In this document: positions 11,434 to 22,016 of the stretch, piece by piece
How positions within the stretch are numbered: position 1 is the first letter of the stretch
How the letters are laid out: each line of letters starts with the position of its first letter
NCBI GenBank assembly: GCA_017311315.1
Contig: CM029617.1
Coordinates: 6,647,820 to 6,711,819, forward strand
Direction: 5' to 3'
DNA from: Dendrocalamus latiflorus
Taxonomy: Eukaryota; Streptophyta; Magnoliopsida; Poales; Poaceae
DNA length: 64,000 nt
The notes under the pieces: model-generated
What the model saw: only the letters and a program-made list of their open reading frames with translations
Told to the model about the DNA's origin: nothing
Database searches by the model: none
Program-made: the position numbers and the translations under genes

Positions 11434-11853
11434 ATGGTTGGCATTGAACAATTGTTTGTGTTTTATGGGAGTGGTCTCGTACGTGATGGGCCGTATGAGG
11501 CGGACCTGTCAAATTGCGAGCGGACCGTGATCTCGGCACCCGGTCTGAGCGCCATGAGCTTGTCTGAGCTACGGAGGTGTGTCCGTTCAGCGTTCGATCG
11601 ACACACCGCAAGAAAGAAGTTACGGATCGAGGCAGTCTATGCCTCAATGGTGGATGATGGAAGGGAGAGCATATGGCAACTTCTGAAGGTGACCAATGAC
11701 GCCTCATGGGCGAACTACATGGAGGTCGTGTGCAACCCTGATGCAGCGATATATGGGAGGCCAATGGTGTATGTCGAGTTCGTGGAGAGGGCAGAATCAT
11801 CAGCCATGGTTGGGCAAATCACCGTGGGTGCCCATGAAGACGTGCTGAGCTGA
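11434..11853 (+). CDS. Short ORF resembling a MULE transposase N-terminus
   Basis: An uninterrupted 139-codon frame starting with ATG at 11434, a few bases after a possible splice acceptor (TTAG). Base composition is balanced and codon-like, unlike the AT-rich DNA around it. The protein is soluble, mixed alpha/beta in appearance, with no membrane segment. The style (VDDGRESIWQLLKVTNDASWANYMEVVCNP) is what I associate with the N-terminal region before the catalytic part of plant MuDR-type transposases, but this is a recollection of family style and not a domain hit. The frame stops with TGA at 11851-11853. No downstream DDE catalytic region or SWIM zinc finger is seen, so it would be a truncated transposase with no cutting activity. 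It could instead be an element-specific accessory protein. Confidence 0.5.
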   Translation: MVGIEQLFVFYGSGLVRDGPYEADLSNCERTVISAPGLSAMSLSELRRCVRSAFDRHTARKKLRIEAVYASMVDDGRESIWQLLKVTNDASWANYMEVVCNPDAAIYGRPMVYVEFVERAESSAMVGQITVGAHEDVLS

Positions 11854-12049
11854 CTCATTGCCTAGTCTGGGGAGTGAGCACGAAAGAAAACTACACAGAT
11901 TGCGAACAACTAACTCAGGAGGTGACTGATAACAAGGCAAGGGAGTATGTGAGGGATGGCTCCGTTTTACAGGCTGTGTTGGGGGGCAGCCTCACGCACA
12001 AAAACCACAGACAACACAAACCAGACACGCACATAAAGCGGCAGTGAGC

Positions 12050-13645
12050 AGACAAAAGAGAACAGCTTTTCCCAGTGACATCATAAAACGGGCCAGCTTT
12101 GCTCAGTGAGAAGACAAAAGATGCCAGCTTTGCTCGGTGACATGACAACACGAAACAACACATACATTGCCCGTACATAAAATATAGCAAATACTACAGC
12201 CATCAACACACCAACGAACACAACAACTAAAACACAACACAACCATACACCTTCGTACCTACATGCCAAACGAGCCTCGTGGCACCCACATGGAGAATTG
12301 CTGAGGGGGTCGCCTCGGACGTGGCTCGCCGTCCTGGTAGTGGCACACACATATGCAACTCGGGTTCGTGCAGCAACATGTGGGATCATAAGAGCTTCCT
12401 ATGTTCACGACCTCCTCGTTACCCCTCTCGCGTCGTATCTGTTGGCGGAGGTCGTTGTTCGCCTCATTGAGAGTCTCGATTCGGTCCTGCAAGTCCAATA
12501 CTCGATCCCATAATGTATCCACATAACGACAAATATACCATTCATGAGGAGGGTCGATCCAGCGGGAGAAGTCGCATTTCGCCATCTGCGGGACACGACG
12601 GTAAACATGGAGGGTCCATAACCAATAACAAAAAATGTACTATTAGTAATTTGTACCCCGGAGCGTGGGCATCGGAAGAAACGGCGTCCGCCATCGAACG
12701 GGCCATTCAGGGCCTGCACGACCGCGTACTCATTGTGTCTGCATTTCGGCCACACTGGTTGAGCACGCCGGCTAGGTATCAAGCGGTACTGTGGACCAAA
12801 GATCTCCCTCTTTCGAAGGGAAGGTCTTCCTTCGGTGACCCAAAATTGACTGGCCCCTCAGCTTCCGACATGGTTTGTTCCAGCACGAAAGAGAGGGTAC
12901 TTCTTTGTTCGATTTACACGGTTCTCTGTCTACAAAGTGCTGGGACTCCAACCGTGCTATTTATACCAAACGAGGGACATGATGAAACGGGCCAGCTTTG
13001 CTCAGTGAGATGATAAAAGATGGCAGCTTTGCGCAGTGACATGACGAAACGGGGCAGCTTTTCTCAGTGGGATGACAAAAGATGCCAGCTTTGGGTAGTG
13101 ACATTACTAAAAAGGACAGTTGTGCTCCGTGACATGAAAAGGAGAGGACAGCTTTGCTCAGTGAGATGACAACACAGGACAGCTTTGCTCAGAGACATGA
13201 CAAAATGGCGCCTTTTGGCAGTAGTCTCGCAGCACTCCCATCTTTACTCACTGCTACGACCACGCGGACCAGCTTTACACGTACGAGTAGAGATAAAACG
13301 GACCCTATAAATTGGTGTGCATTCCATCTCGTAGCGAACATTGCACATGCAAACCCCATACTACACCGCGCTTCCGTCACCCAACCGGGATGGACAAAGG
13401 CAAGAAGAAGCAATGGGATAAGATGGTGAAGAATTGCGAGGAGACCCGTGACATGAGCAAAGATGTCAGCTTTTGCTCAGTGATATGACAAAAGAGGTCA
13501 GCTTTCCGCAGTGACATGACTAAACGGGCTAGCTTTGCGCAGTGACATGACACAAGTGGCTAGCTTTGCGCAGTGACATTACAAAACCGGGCAGCCTTGC
13601 ACAATGACATGACAAAACCGGGCAGCTTTGCCCAGTTATGATTAC
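12050..13645. repeat. 31-bp minisatellite in three clusters inside the MULE
   Basis: A degenerate unit of about 31 bp (CAGCTTTGCNCAGTGACATGACAAAA plus 4-5 variable bases) is repeated at about 12060-12150, 12975-13215 and 13445-13640. The clusters surround and separate the two GRF genes, and copies inside a cluster run head to tail. No open frame uses the array consistently. It occupies the shared upstream side of the two divergent GRF genes, where promoters would be expected. Confidence 0.8.
12259..12782 (-). CDS. GRF-type zinc-finger protein, minus strand (start uncertain)
   Basis: Two exons on the minus strand: 12782-12657, then 12585-12259, joined in phase 0 across a GT-AG intron (12586-12656, GTACAAAT...CCGCAG). 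The joined protein of about 150 aa carries a GRF-like finger in exon 1 with PKCRHNEYAVVQ and RRFFRCPRSG, continuing across the splice into AKCDFSRWIDPP. This matches the family pattern of spaced Cys/His ligands ending in C.F..W.D. After this comes a short coiled-coil-like stretch (WDRVLDLQDRIETLNEANNDLRQQIRRER) and a Cys-rich tail (CCCTNPSCICVCH). GRF fingers bind single-stranded nucleic acid in better known proteins. The role here is unknown. No ATG is visible at the 5' end of exon 1 in frame, so a further upstream exon, a non-ATG start or decay is possible. It lies inside the MULE, divergent from the GRF gene at 13960. Confidence 0.6.
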
Positions 13646-13959
13646 TGGCCTCTGAGAAGGCAATGTTGTATCACTTATTTCGTGGAACGTACTATTTCCT
13701 GCAAACGACTGAAAAGGCTACTTTGTAACACATACATTGAATGCTCAAAACCTCTGAATTTATTACGAGACTACAGGCTCAAAAGCCTTCATAGGGACAT
13801 TTATTGCTACACTGGAAACCTGACTATGCTCAAAAGATTCCCATGTCGTCCTCTCCATGGACTATGCCCACTGCACCAGATAACCTGCCTACATAAAGGC
13901 CTCCTATATCTTCCATACCACATCTCATTCTCAAGTCATCACAATACTACTACACAACA

Positions 13960-14569
13960 ATGTCTTCCTGGAGGTCCGACCCATTTGGAGTGCCGGAGTG
14001 GCATGAGCGCCCGAAGTGCCATTGCGGCTTTAGGACGATGTTGTGCGTCTGGACGGATCCAGTACAACGAGCCAACTACGGCCGTAGGTTCTTCAAGTGT
14101 CCAGACCTGGATGACGACTTCGTAGTAACGACGACAACTAAATCCTTTGTTTCTCGTTATCGTTTTTCAATTTGATCCATGACATCTACCACGCCACACA
14201 TAGCCTTGCAAGTTCATCGAATGGGTGGATCGGGTGCCGGCGGCATGGCCACAGAACCGCCCAATGCAGGTGGAAAACAAAGGACAATACTTTGTCAAGA
14301 TGACTCAGGCTCGCGAGGTGGAACGACAGATGCGGCTTGAGCAAGAGCGCCGCGTAAGGGTGGACCAAATCCGTCTGAAGGGCAAGGAGGATGAGCTGCA
14401 AAGGAGGCGGGAGCAGTTAAGTCTGCGTGAAGCAGCCATCAAGCGTCAGGAGGAAGAGCTTCAAGCTCGTGAGGCAGCTCTCAAGACCAAGAGTGACAGG
14501 AAGAAGGATGCAGCGGAGCCATCTTCACGGCGGGAGAATAAGGGGAAACAACCACGCTACACCCAGTAG
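13960..14569 (+). CDS. GRF-type zinc-finger protein with coiled-coil tail
   Basis: Two exons: 13960-14121 and 14204-14569, with a GT-AG intron (GTAGTAAC...ACACATAG) that joins in phase 0, giving 175 aa. Exon 1 starts with ATG and contains the first part of a GRF finger (KCHCGFRTMLCVWTD and YGRRFFKCPDL). Exon 2 supplies the last ligand and signature (PCKFIEWVD). The rest, from about residue 70, is a strongly charged heptad-like helix (EVERQMRLEQERRVRVDQIR and LQRRREQLSLREAAIKRQEE) and a basic tail, so the product probably forms coiled-coil dimers. The fold is known to bind nucleic acid. The function in this element is unknown. The gene is intact with clean splice sites, which suggests fairly recent activity or selection. 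Small GRF proteins of this kind are common in grass genomes and often sit in repetitive DNA. Confidence 0.75.
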
Positions 14570-14685
14570 ACAAAATGTAATACACCCAGCAAGTTATATT
14601 CCCTAAGGCATGTTAGGACTAGTGGTGGAGTTCTGAACATTACAAATACAGAGTTTCACACATGCCACATGCCACTGGTCACATC

Positions 14686-15060
14686 ACTTACCACTTTATG
14701 TATCGACCGTTCTACGGTCAATCGTTCCTAAAAAACCTAAAAAAAATTACCCAAATTTTTTATGCATCTGCAACTTACATTGAACATAAACTTCTATTAC
14801 AACTTTATCTGATTTTTACGCAGTTTATAACTACAAAATTGACAAAACATACAAAAATCACGTGGATTGCAAACCCTAAAAACATACCAAACCCTAAAAG
14901 TCACTTACCACTTTATATATCGATCGTTCTACGCACAATCGTTCCAAAAAAAATTACCAAAATTTTTTATGCATCTACAACATATAATCAACATAAACTT
15001 GTTTTACAATTTTATTAGATTTTTTTCCGATTCACAACTACAAAATTAACCAAACTTATA
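14686..15060. repeat. Tandem duplication of about 215 bp in the MULE 3' part
   Basis: 14686-14855 (CACTTACCACTTTATGTATC...) is repeated with divergence at 14902-15055 (CACTTACCACTTTATATATC...). Both are AT-rich and non-coding. The region from 15060 to 15470 is AT-rich single-copy-like DNA up to the right terminal repeat, and I see no gene in it. Confidence 0.65.
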
Positions 15061-15469
15061 ATCATTACAGTTCCTGCACTCATTCCCACGTGTTCAATAT
15101 CACTTTCCTTCATTTCCTCCAATTGTTCATATCACATTTGTGCTCAAAAAAAATTTCATTATATTGCTTCCAATAAAACAACATACCATGATCGAAATTT
15201 GTTATTGTCACTTGAACACATTTTTCACGATCAGCAATATATGAAAATCACAAATACACTAATCGTTACTTCACACAAATTTCGTTCGTACTCTACCAAC
15301 CAACATTTTTAATTTTCAAAATTACACAAAAAATTACACAAGCAGTAAAGTGGACTCCACTTCAAATTCATATTTTTTCACACGTCATTTCATATATACA
15401 CATAATTTTTTTTATAAATAATAACTTTACAAATGCATAAATATATATACACCTAAATTAAAACAGTAA

Positions 15470-15861
15470 ACCCTCGCGGTAAAAAATCTCGCGGTCGGGA
15501 GCGGCAAACGTGCGGTCAAAAATTCAGACGCGTGGTCAGGCGGGAGACGTGCGCTCAGCCAGGCGATCGCGCGGTCAGGGCGGGGAGACGCGCGCTCGTT
15601 CGGGCGAACGCGCGGCCGGCGCTCCGCGGCATTCGGGTCGTGCGGTCGGGAGGCGGGACATGCGGTCGGCGGTGGGGTCGTGCGGTGTGATACCGCACGA
15701 CCCTGAACAGTGCGGTCGTGCGGTACCACACCGCACGACCGGGGCACGTGGCACGACGGGAGAAACGCGCGGTCGGGAGGGGTCCAAAATTGGAATTTTT
15801 TTGATTAGGAGACCAAAAACGGAATTTTTGATGTTTTGGGGTCCAACAGTGTCCAAAATTC
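15470..15861 (-). repeat. Right terminal inverted repeat of the MULE
   Basis: It is the inverse of the left terminal repeat and ends CCAACAGTGTCCAAAATTC at 15861, directly followed by the 9-bp duplication. It carries the same GACCGCGCG-type array and the equivalent hairpin at about 15674-15742 (GTCGTGCGGT and ACCGCACGAC arms). Confidence 0.85.
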
Positions 15862-15879
15862 CCAAATGTGTGGAGGGAT

Positions 15880-16105
15880 GATAACGGGTGGGTTTTTATG
15901 AACTGTGCTTTATAGCTTTTAAATTATGACTATTCACGAGAGAGAATGAAAAGAGATAGTCGTATGTGATTTTGGCCATATACCTGAAGTCAGTATAGTA
16001 TTTACTATAATCAATATATATATCTCATCTTAAAAAATATATTATTTAAAAATTAATTAGTATAGCATAAGATAAAAACCATAAAAGGCAGTCCTAAAAG
16101 AATTT
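15880..16105. mobile_element. MITE-like repeat (family D), copy 1
   Basis: AT-rich segment whose core (GATTTTGGCCATATACCTGAA near 15969) is shared with copies near 41919 and 44517. It starts at the outer edge of the MULE insertion. Precise ends and target duplication could not be fixed. Boundaries are approximate. Confidence 0.45.
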
Positions 16106-16375
16106 AGCCGTTACCTTTGTTAGAACTCGCGTGAGCAGATTAGTGCGTGAGCAGACAGACCGATCTAGGTGGTAATATAATTATTTTTTGAATCCGTAGC
16201 AAAGTACGACATTCAACAGTATAATATTACTATCACGGCACCCCGCACGGGTACTAGTACAGCCGCCCCCGCCGGGCCCGGGATTGCAGTCGTAGTCCGC
16301 CATTGAATGCGCAACGCAAAGCGAAGTGGGTGCTTCTCTTCTCCTCCCATACCAAGTCCCCAAGCGAGCAAGAAA

Positions 16376-18991
16376 ATGGCCGCCTCCACCTCCCTCCGCG
16401 CTCCCATGCTCCAAGGTACGTACGGCCCTGAATCCCCGATCCAGTCTCTTGCTGATCTGTCCGTATCCCCTGATCGATTTGGCGGCGTCTGAACAATAGC
16501 ATAGCACAGTTAACCAGCTCTGACTTACTTTCTTGTTCAAGTTGCTAGTTGTTGGTGGATAGAGAGTATCAGATGAGAGAGGCAGAGAGAGAGAGCACAG
16601 GCGATGTTATTATCAAAGTTTACTGGTTTTTTTCCCTTTTCTGCATCGTATGTAACAGTGTAAGGTAGTTCTTTGGCACAACTGGAAATCTTGAACCAAA
16701 CTGCAGAACGGATCAATTAGGGGCTAATTGCGGGGTTGGATAGATCATAAACAAAAAATCGTCATTTACGAGTTAGGACTAGACATCATTTTGGTCCAAG
16801 TAGGTTGGGCTGCAGATAGCTAAGCTTAATTGGTACTACCCGCATCTCAGATTTGATTTGATGCAATCTTTTTAATATTATTTAATTCATAAATTCAGAA
16901 TCGGGATAGTTGAAAAAGGCTAATCTAGACTTGGTAGCAACTAACAACTAGTCCCCACTGATGACTTTAGTTAGTTAGTAGAGTTTTGTCCATTCTGATT
17001 TCTGAATTCTGACGCTGCAAACATCAAGCTGATGGACACTGCTACCTACATTGCAGCTGGCCCAGAGAAAGCTTCACTTGCTTGCATGCCAAAGCACAGA
17101 GTTGCTGTCAGCCGGAGAAGGAGCTTCACCGCAAGGGCCAGCTCGAATCAAGGCGCCAACGTGAGTATCCCGAAGCAATGGTACAACCTTGTCGCTGACC
17201 TGCCGGTGAAGCCGCCACCACCGCTGCACCCGCAGACGCACCAGCCGCTGAACCCCGGCGACCTGTCCCCTCTGTTCCCCGACGAGCTGATCAGGCAAGA
17301 GGTGACTGACGAGCGGTTCATCGACATACCCGAGGAGGTCATCGACGTTTACAAGCTCTGGCGTCCGACGCCACTGATCAGGTAAACCGTGTGTGTCTGT
17401 ATCACTTGAGTGACCATTGGCTGTTGCTGCCATCACATCGGAAATTCAGAGGAGTATGGAGTAAGTTCTTGGAATATCGAGACAACAGGGCCAGGAGGTT
17501 GGAAAAGCTGCTTGGCACGCCGGCGAAGATCTACTACAAGTATGAAGGGACTAGTCCGGCAGGGTCGCACAAGCCGAACACCGCCGTGCCGCAAGCGTGG
17601 TACAATGCCACGGCAGGGGTCAAGAATGTGGTGACTGAAACCGGAGCCGGCCAATGGGGCAGCGCGTTGTCCTTCGCAAGCAGCCTCTTCGGCCTCAACT
17701 GCGAGGTAACAGCGCAAATTTGATCATAGATTTTGCTTCAGCATTCGAGCTCAGTGTTCTTGATTGCCAGTATGAGCATTTGGTTTCTAAATTCGTGATG
17801 GTACGTACAGGTGTGGCAAGTGCGCGCGTCGTATGATCAGAAGCCGTACAGGAGGCTGATGATGGAGACCTGGGGCGCAAAGGTGCACCCGTCGCCGTCC
17901 GCTGTGACGGAGGCCGGCAGGAAGATCCTGGAGACCGACCCGTCCAGCCCGGGCAGCCTCGGGATGGCCATCTCCGAGGCGGTGGAGGTCGCGGCCACCA
18001 ACGTTGACACCAAGTACTGCCTCGGCAGCGTGCTGAACCACGTCCTTCTGCACCAGACTGTCATCGGGGAGGAGTGCCTGGAGCAGCTGGCGGCCGTCGG
18101 CGACACCCCGGATGTCATCATTGGCTGCACCGGCGGCGGGTCCAACTTCGGTGGGCTCGTGTTCCCCTTCATGCGCGAGAAGCTGCAGGGCAGGATGAAC
18201 CCGGCGTTCAAGGCCGTGGAGCCCACGGCGTGCCCGACGCTCACCAAGGGCGTCTACGCCTACGACTTCGGCGACACGGCGGGGCTGACGCCGCTGATGA
18301 AGATGCACACCCTCGGGCACGGCTTTGTCCCGGACCCGATCCATGCAGGTGCTGATCATTGCAGGTTTTGAATACTTCTTGTTTTGATTTGCACGTTCTT
18401 GTTTGCTAATGTTGGTCAGTTTTACAGGCGGGCTTCGCTACCATGGAATGGCACCTCTGATCTCCCATGTGTATGAGCTGGGGTTCATGGAAGCTGTTGC
18501 CATACAGCAAACTGAATGCTTTCGAGGTACTACTCACATTGTTGATTTGTTCTAATTAGTAACCAACTTTTCTGTAGGAAATGAAACAGCATATCTGAAT
18601 TTTGCAGTTGATTTCTTGTCTCTTGATCATCTATCTGAATTTTGAGGGCAAATTCCTACTTCAATCCGGCAACTACTTTTTTTTTCTTCTGAAACAAAAG
18701 CTAATGTAGTGACAATGGTGTCTTTTTTTATGACTTGCAGCTGCCTTGCAATTCGCACGGACGGAGGGCATCATCCCGGCGCCGGAGCCGACGCACGCGA
18801 TCGCGGCGGCGATCAGGGAAGCGCTGGAGTGCAAGAGGACCGGGGAGAAGAAGGTCATTCTCATGGCGATGTGCGGCCACGGCCATTTCGACCTCGCCGC
18901 GTACGAGAGGTACCTGAGAGGCGACATGGCTGATCTCTCCCACTCCGATGACAAGCTGGAGGAGGCTCTGGCCGCCATTCCCAAAATCTGA
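16376..18991 (+). CDS. TSB2-like (trpB2): Tryptophan synthase beta chain, type 2 (plastid)
   Basis: Six exons (16376-16415, 17057-17381, 17489-17705, 17811-18348, 18428-18526, 18741-18991), all with GT-AG introns and consistent phases, give 489 aa. The enzyme is PLP-dependent and condenses indole with L-serine to make L-tryptophan. The first ~45 residues are rich in Ser, Arg and Ala with few acids, as expected for a chloroplast transit peptide. Visible landmarks are GSHKPNTA with the Schiff-base lysine at about residue 150, ETGAGQWG at 172-179 (W where type-1 enzymes have H), and the PLP phosphate loop GGGSNFGG from residue 302. The C-terminus contains TEGIIPAPEPTHAI. GAGQWG and the long N-terminal insert place it in the TrpB2 class, which in plants acts without the alpha subunit and may salvage indole. 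The start ATG lies in a short first exon, a common layout for transit peptides. The 17057 acceptor was chosen because it alone keeps phase. Confidence 0.93.
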
Positions 18992-19032
18992 TGTTAGAAA
19001 GTTAATATACTTGCGAGGAGAGGACGGGAACA

Positions 19033-19038
19033 AATAAA
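19033..19038 (+). terminator. Candidate poly(A) signal of the TrpB2 gene
   Basis: AATAAA, 42 bp after the stop codon, in an A/T-rich 3' region. A second AATAAA-rich stretch follows near 19115-19135. Plant poly(A) signals are loose, so this is only a candidate. Confidence 0.35.
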
Positions 19039-19613
19039 AGATGTAATATTTCGTTCTTGCATCAAGTGATGTTGCATCCCATCCATCAGCTGTGAATTTT
19101 GCGATACATTGTCCAAATAAATTTGATCAATAAATGACTTTTTCCTACTACTATTTTTTTAGATGTCCTACAACTCTTTTAGTGTGCTTGTTAACACTGA
19201 ACAACGTTTGATGCGCGTTGAACGTTGCATGACCTTGCTCAGTGAACGGGCTTAATGGATTGGGCCTAAGTTAGTAGATCCGGGCCATACATGGGCCGGG
19301 CTTTTAGAGCAGGCCCTTGTGGGTCTATACTATATCCACTAGGCCGGCCCAAGAAGAGAATCTTTCTGTCTCTAGTCTCATCCAAGCCCAGGTTGAGAGA
19401 CCAAGCGGAGCTCTCGAGGGTTCGGCTCGAGCTCTCGACGTCTCCGACGCCGGCGACCTGCGACCGCGACCTCCGCCCCCGCCCTCTCGTCGGCCGCTCC
19501 TTCCTCTGGCGCCGTTTCCGTCGCCTTGATCTAGGTGAGGGTCCAACCCCTTGCTCTTTTAGTGTCTCCACGGTTTCCTAATGGAGGGACGCTGACCTCC
19601 TCTGTGGCTAGAT

Positions 19614-21445
19614 ATGAAGAGGGCGGCGCCGTGGGAGGAGCCGCAGGACGTCTCTTCCGACGACTCCCTGAGCTCGCATTCCGACGATGAGGGCGGGAAG
19701 GGGAAAGGCGATGATGCCTTTGGGCTGCCCAACTCGTCTAAACCTGCTGCGGCAGCAGAAGGTGAGAGCTACTCCGTTGATTGACTACTTCATGACTCTC
19801 TGTGCATGTTTCACTTGCTGTTAGGATGTTAGGTTGCTATGGTATATTTAAAATTGGTAATTTTGTGTGATTTTTGAGGTGTGTACGGTGTCCATGGGCT
19901 CTAAGATGAACTGTTTATTACGAGTATGTAGGCTTTATTTCCTTGTAAATTTGGCATGCAGAACTGATCAATTTAGGTTGCTAACCTTAGTGTTCAGGGA
20001 TTCTCTCCTTAGCAACGTTGTTTTATATTCACCAACAATCTACAGAGATATTTTCCCCAACTATCTTTCAAAATTGTTGGAAGGTGGTTTGGAATTGATC
20101 ATATCTTGTTAATTGTGGCTTATGTTAGAGGAAGTAATACAGAAAGATGTTGTACGAAGTTGATTAGATGTTCCTATTTCTAGTATAAGTTGTTTTGTAA
20201 TAAACAGGCCAAGCATGTTTCTCCCTGAGAAGCTAAGCGGCCTACCTAAGCAACAATCACCATATCTAAAATTCCCTTCGTACATGTTATACTTATTTGA
20301 GTACTTTATATAGATTTTATGTGCTTGAGTGAACCTTCAACGTTCTGCAGTACATAAATGTTTTATGATACCATGTGTATCCTGAATTCTCGCAATTGTC
20401 ATTTAGGAGTTACCTGTTTGTTCTGTATCCATGAATTATTTAGACAGTTGAGGTTTGAATTTCGAAACCACTGGTTGTTGACTGGTTTAGTTACCATTAT
20501 TAAAAGAGGAAAAGCCATGGTTTTCTCGGAGGTAAAAGTAAATAAATTCACAGTACCGGACTCCGCACAGTCTCTGGTTGCCACTGTAACTGGTTTACTG
20601 GCCAGGACCTATATCTGGTACATTGGCCGATTTAGGGAATATGCTTTAGCTTTTGTTTATGATGAATTTGTGCAAATTAACGTGCTTTATGATAATTCTA
20701 GCCAAATCTCAATTCATGTCTTGCAACTAAGCATGTAATGTCGTATTATTCATAATTAGGGCAAGAAACTTGGTTTTTTGTTAAACTGGACTGCTCCAAG
20801 ATGGGGATTGAGTTGCGGGCTAGCCTTGAAATTCAGTGTCATGCCTTTCCTGGTACCAATGGGGTCAGCCAATGCAACAGGAGTTGACAAGTCCAGTATT
20901 AGTCCTCAAACTCAGTGTCTCTGACTGAGGCCTTATGCTGTATTTTGCACCCTCCACCAACCATGGACACTAGGAATCCGCATTGGATTATCACCTGCAG
21001 TGTTAAGAATATTTTCCTGTCTGCATAGAATTACATATTTCTACTCTTACTATAATGGGATCCTGCAGGTGCACTGATCAGGAGGGCTGAAATGTATCAA
21101 GAGTACATGAAGCACATCTCAGTTCCTGCTCAACGTGGTTCCGTAATCCCATCCACATCATGGCTGGGACTCGGCAGATCGGTGAAGCAGTTATATGAGC
21201 AGCCCTTGCATTACCTCACCAACGTCCTTTTGAAACAGTGGGATCAGCAGAGGGTTGGGAGCAATGATGAGCACCGACCTCTGGATGCTATCATCCATCC
21301 TATGAAAGCCGAGGCCCTCATTTGGTCCACTGAAGAAGTCCATAGGTTGACCACTTCTAGCCACCACTTAGCTAGACTTTGGGCTTCAGATCCCATGTAT
21401 CATGCTTACATAGATCCAGTGTTCCCTCCCATAAAGTTGGATTAG
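19614..21445 (+). CDS. RDM1: RDM1-like protein of RNA-directed DNA methylation
   Basis: Two coding exons, 19614-19761 and 21069-21445, joined in phase 1 across a 1.3-kb GT-AG intron, give 174 aa. Arabidopsis RDM1 is 163 aa. A short intron in the 5' untranslated leader is likely (19535-19611, CTAG|GTGAGG to GGCTAG). The N-terminus is acidic and Ser-rich (SSDDSLSSHSDDE). The rest is the single conserved alpha-helical RDM1 domain: RRAEMYQEYMKHI, RGSVIPSTSWLGLGRSVKQL, QPLHYLTNVLLKQWDQ, LDAIIHPMKAEALIW, and the terminal SDPMYHAYIDPVFPP. In Arabidopsis, RDM1 forms the DDR complex with DRD1 and DMS3, binds methylated DNA and helps recruit Pol V for de novo methylation in the nucleus. It is transcribed in the same direction as the TrpB2 gene, about 0.6 kb after that gene's stop. 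No obvious functional link with it is seen. Confidence 0.93.
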
Positions 21446-21628
21446 CAAAGATTACAATTTAGGCCTTCTTATTTTGTCTATTTGGGTTTTTCCTGTTGTA
21501 AGCCTGCACGGTCTGGTTTGCCAAACGCTTAGCGAGCTAATATGAGCTCCAGCTGATCCATGTTCCAAGTATGTTATCTCGTTGTCAGGGTTTCTTTTAA
21601 CATTGGTTTTAGCTCTCTGAACAGCAGC

Positions 21629-22016
21629 GATGTCAAGGAAGAAGAAGGCTGGTGGTGTGGATTTCAATGCTTTGAGCCGGCATGGGTATTGTGGCGGCCC
21701 ATCTGTCTTGACGGTGCCCCCTCCGAAGGTCGAACCAAACTGGTCTTGGTCCACCGGGAAAGATCTGATAACAAAGAGGATGTAACTGAGTCTTACGAAG
21801 AACGGGAGCGCACAAGGGCTGCAGTAACTGAAGGAGAGAAGCTCATCGGTGTGCACAGCCCCCAGCCAAGGCAGACAGAGAGAGAAGAAAGAGGCTTCCT
21901 TCTCGCAGGAGGAGAAGCGGAAGAGAGACCGTGGTCAGGCCAGCAGGGGGAAGAACTACGTCGAGGAGGAGAAGCGGCTCCTCAGGTGGAGTGGCATCTA
22001 CTCCGGCTTTGATAAT
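21629..22016 (+). pseudogene. Intronless, frameshifted retrocopy-like sequence
   Basis: A coding-like stretch read in successive frames. It begins with ATG and MSRKKKAGGVDFNAL..., including GGPSVLTVPPPKVEPNWSWS. It then meets a stop after a frame change, continues as ESYEERERTRAAVTEGEKLIG in another frame, and ends EEKRKRDRGQASRGKNYVEEEKRLLR...YSGFDN with a stop at 22014-22016 in a third. The pieces are collinear, Lys/Arg/Glu-rich like a small nuclear protein, and have no introns between them. I cannot name the parent gene. It lies 184 bp after the RDM1 stop codon, within its probable 3' untranslated region, so it could be transcribed with it. Absence of introns suggests a processed copy. A frameshifted single-exon gene is the alternative. 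Confidence 0.55.

Larger units (their letters stand above)
9498..15861. mobile_element. Mutator-like element (MULE) with 9-bp TSD
   Basis: A complete 6,364-bp insertion. Both ends read GAATTTTGGACACTGTTGG inward, and it is flanked by identical 9-bp duplications CCAAATGTG (9489-9497 and 15862-15870), the size typical of Mutator elements. Long terminal inverted repeats (about 9498-9912 and 15470-15861) are rich in GACCGCGCG words and contain hairpins. The interior holds a transposase-N-terminus-like ORF (11434-11853), two GRF zinc-finger genes, a 31-bp minisatellite and AT-rich tandem duplications. No DDE transposase core or SWIM finger is visible, so it is probably non-autonomous. Confidence 0.9.
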
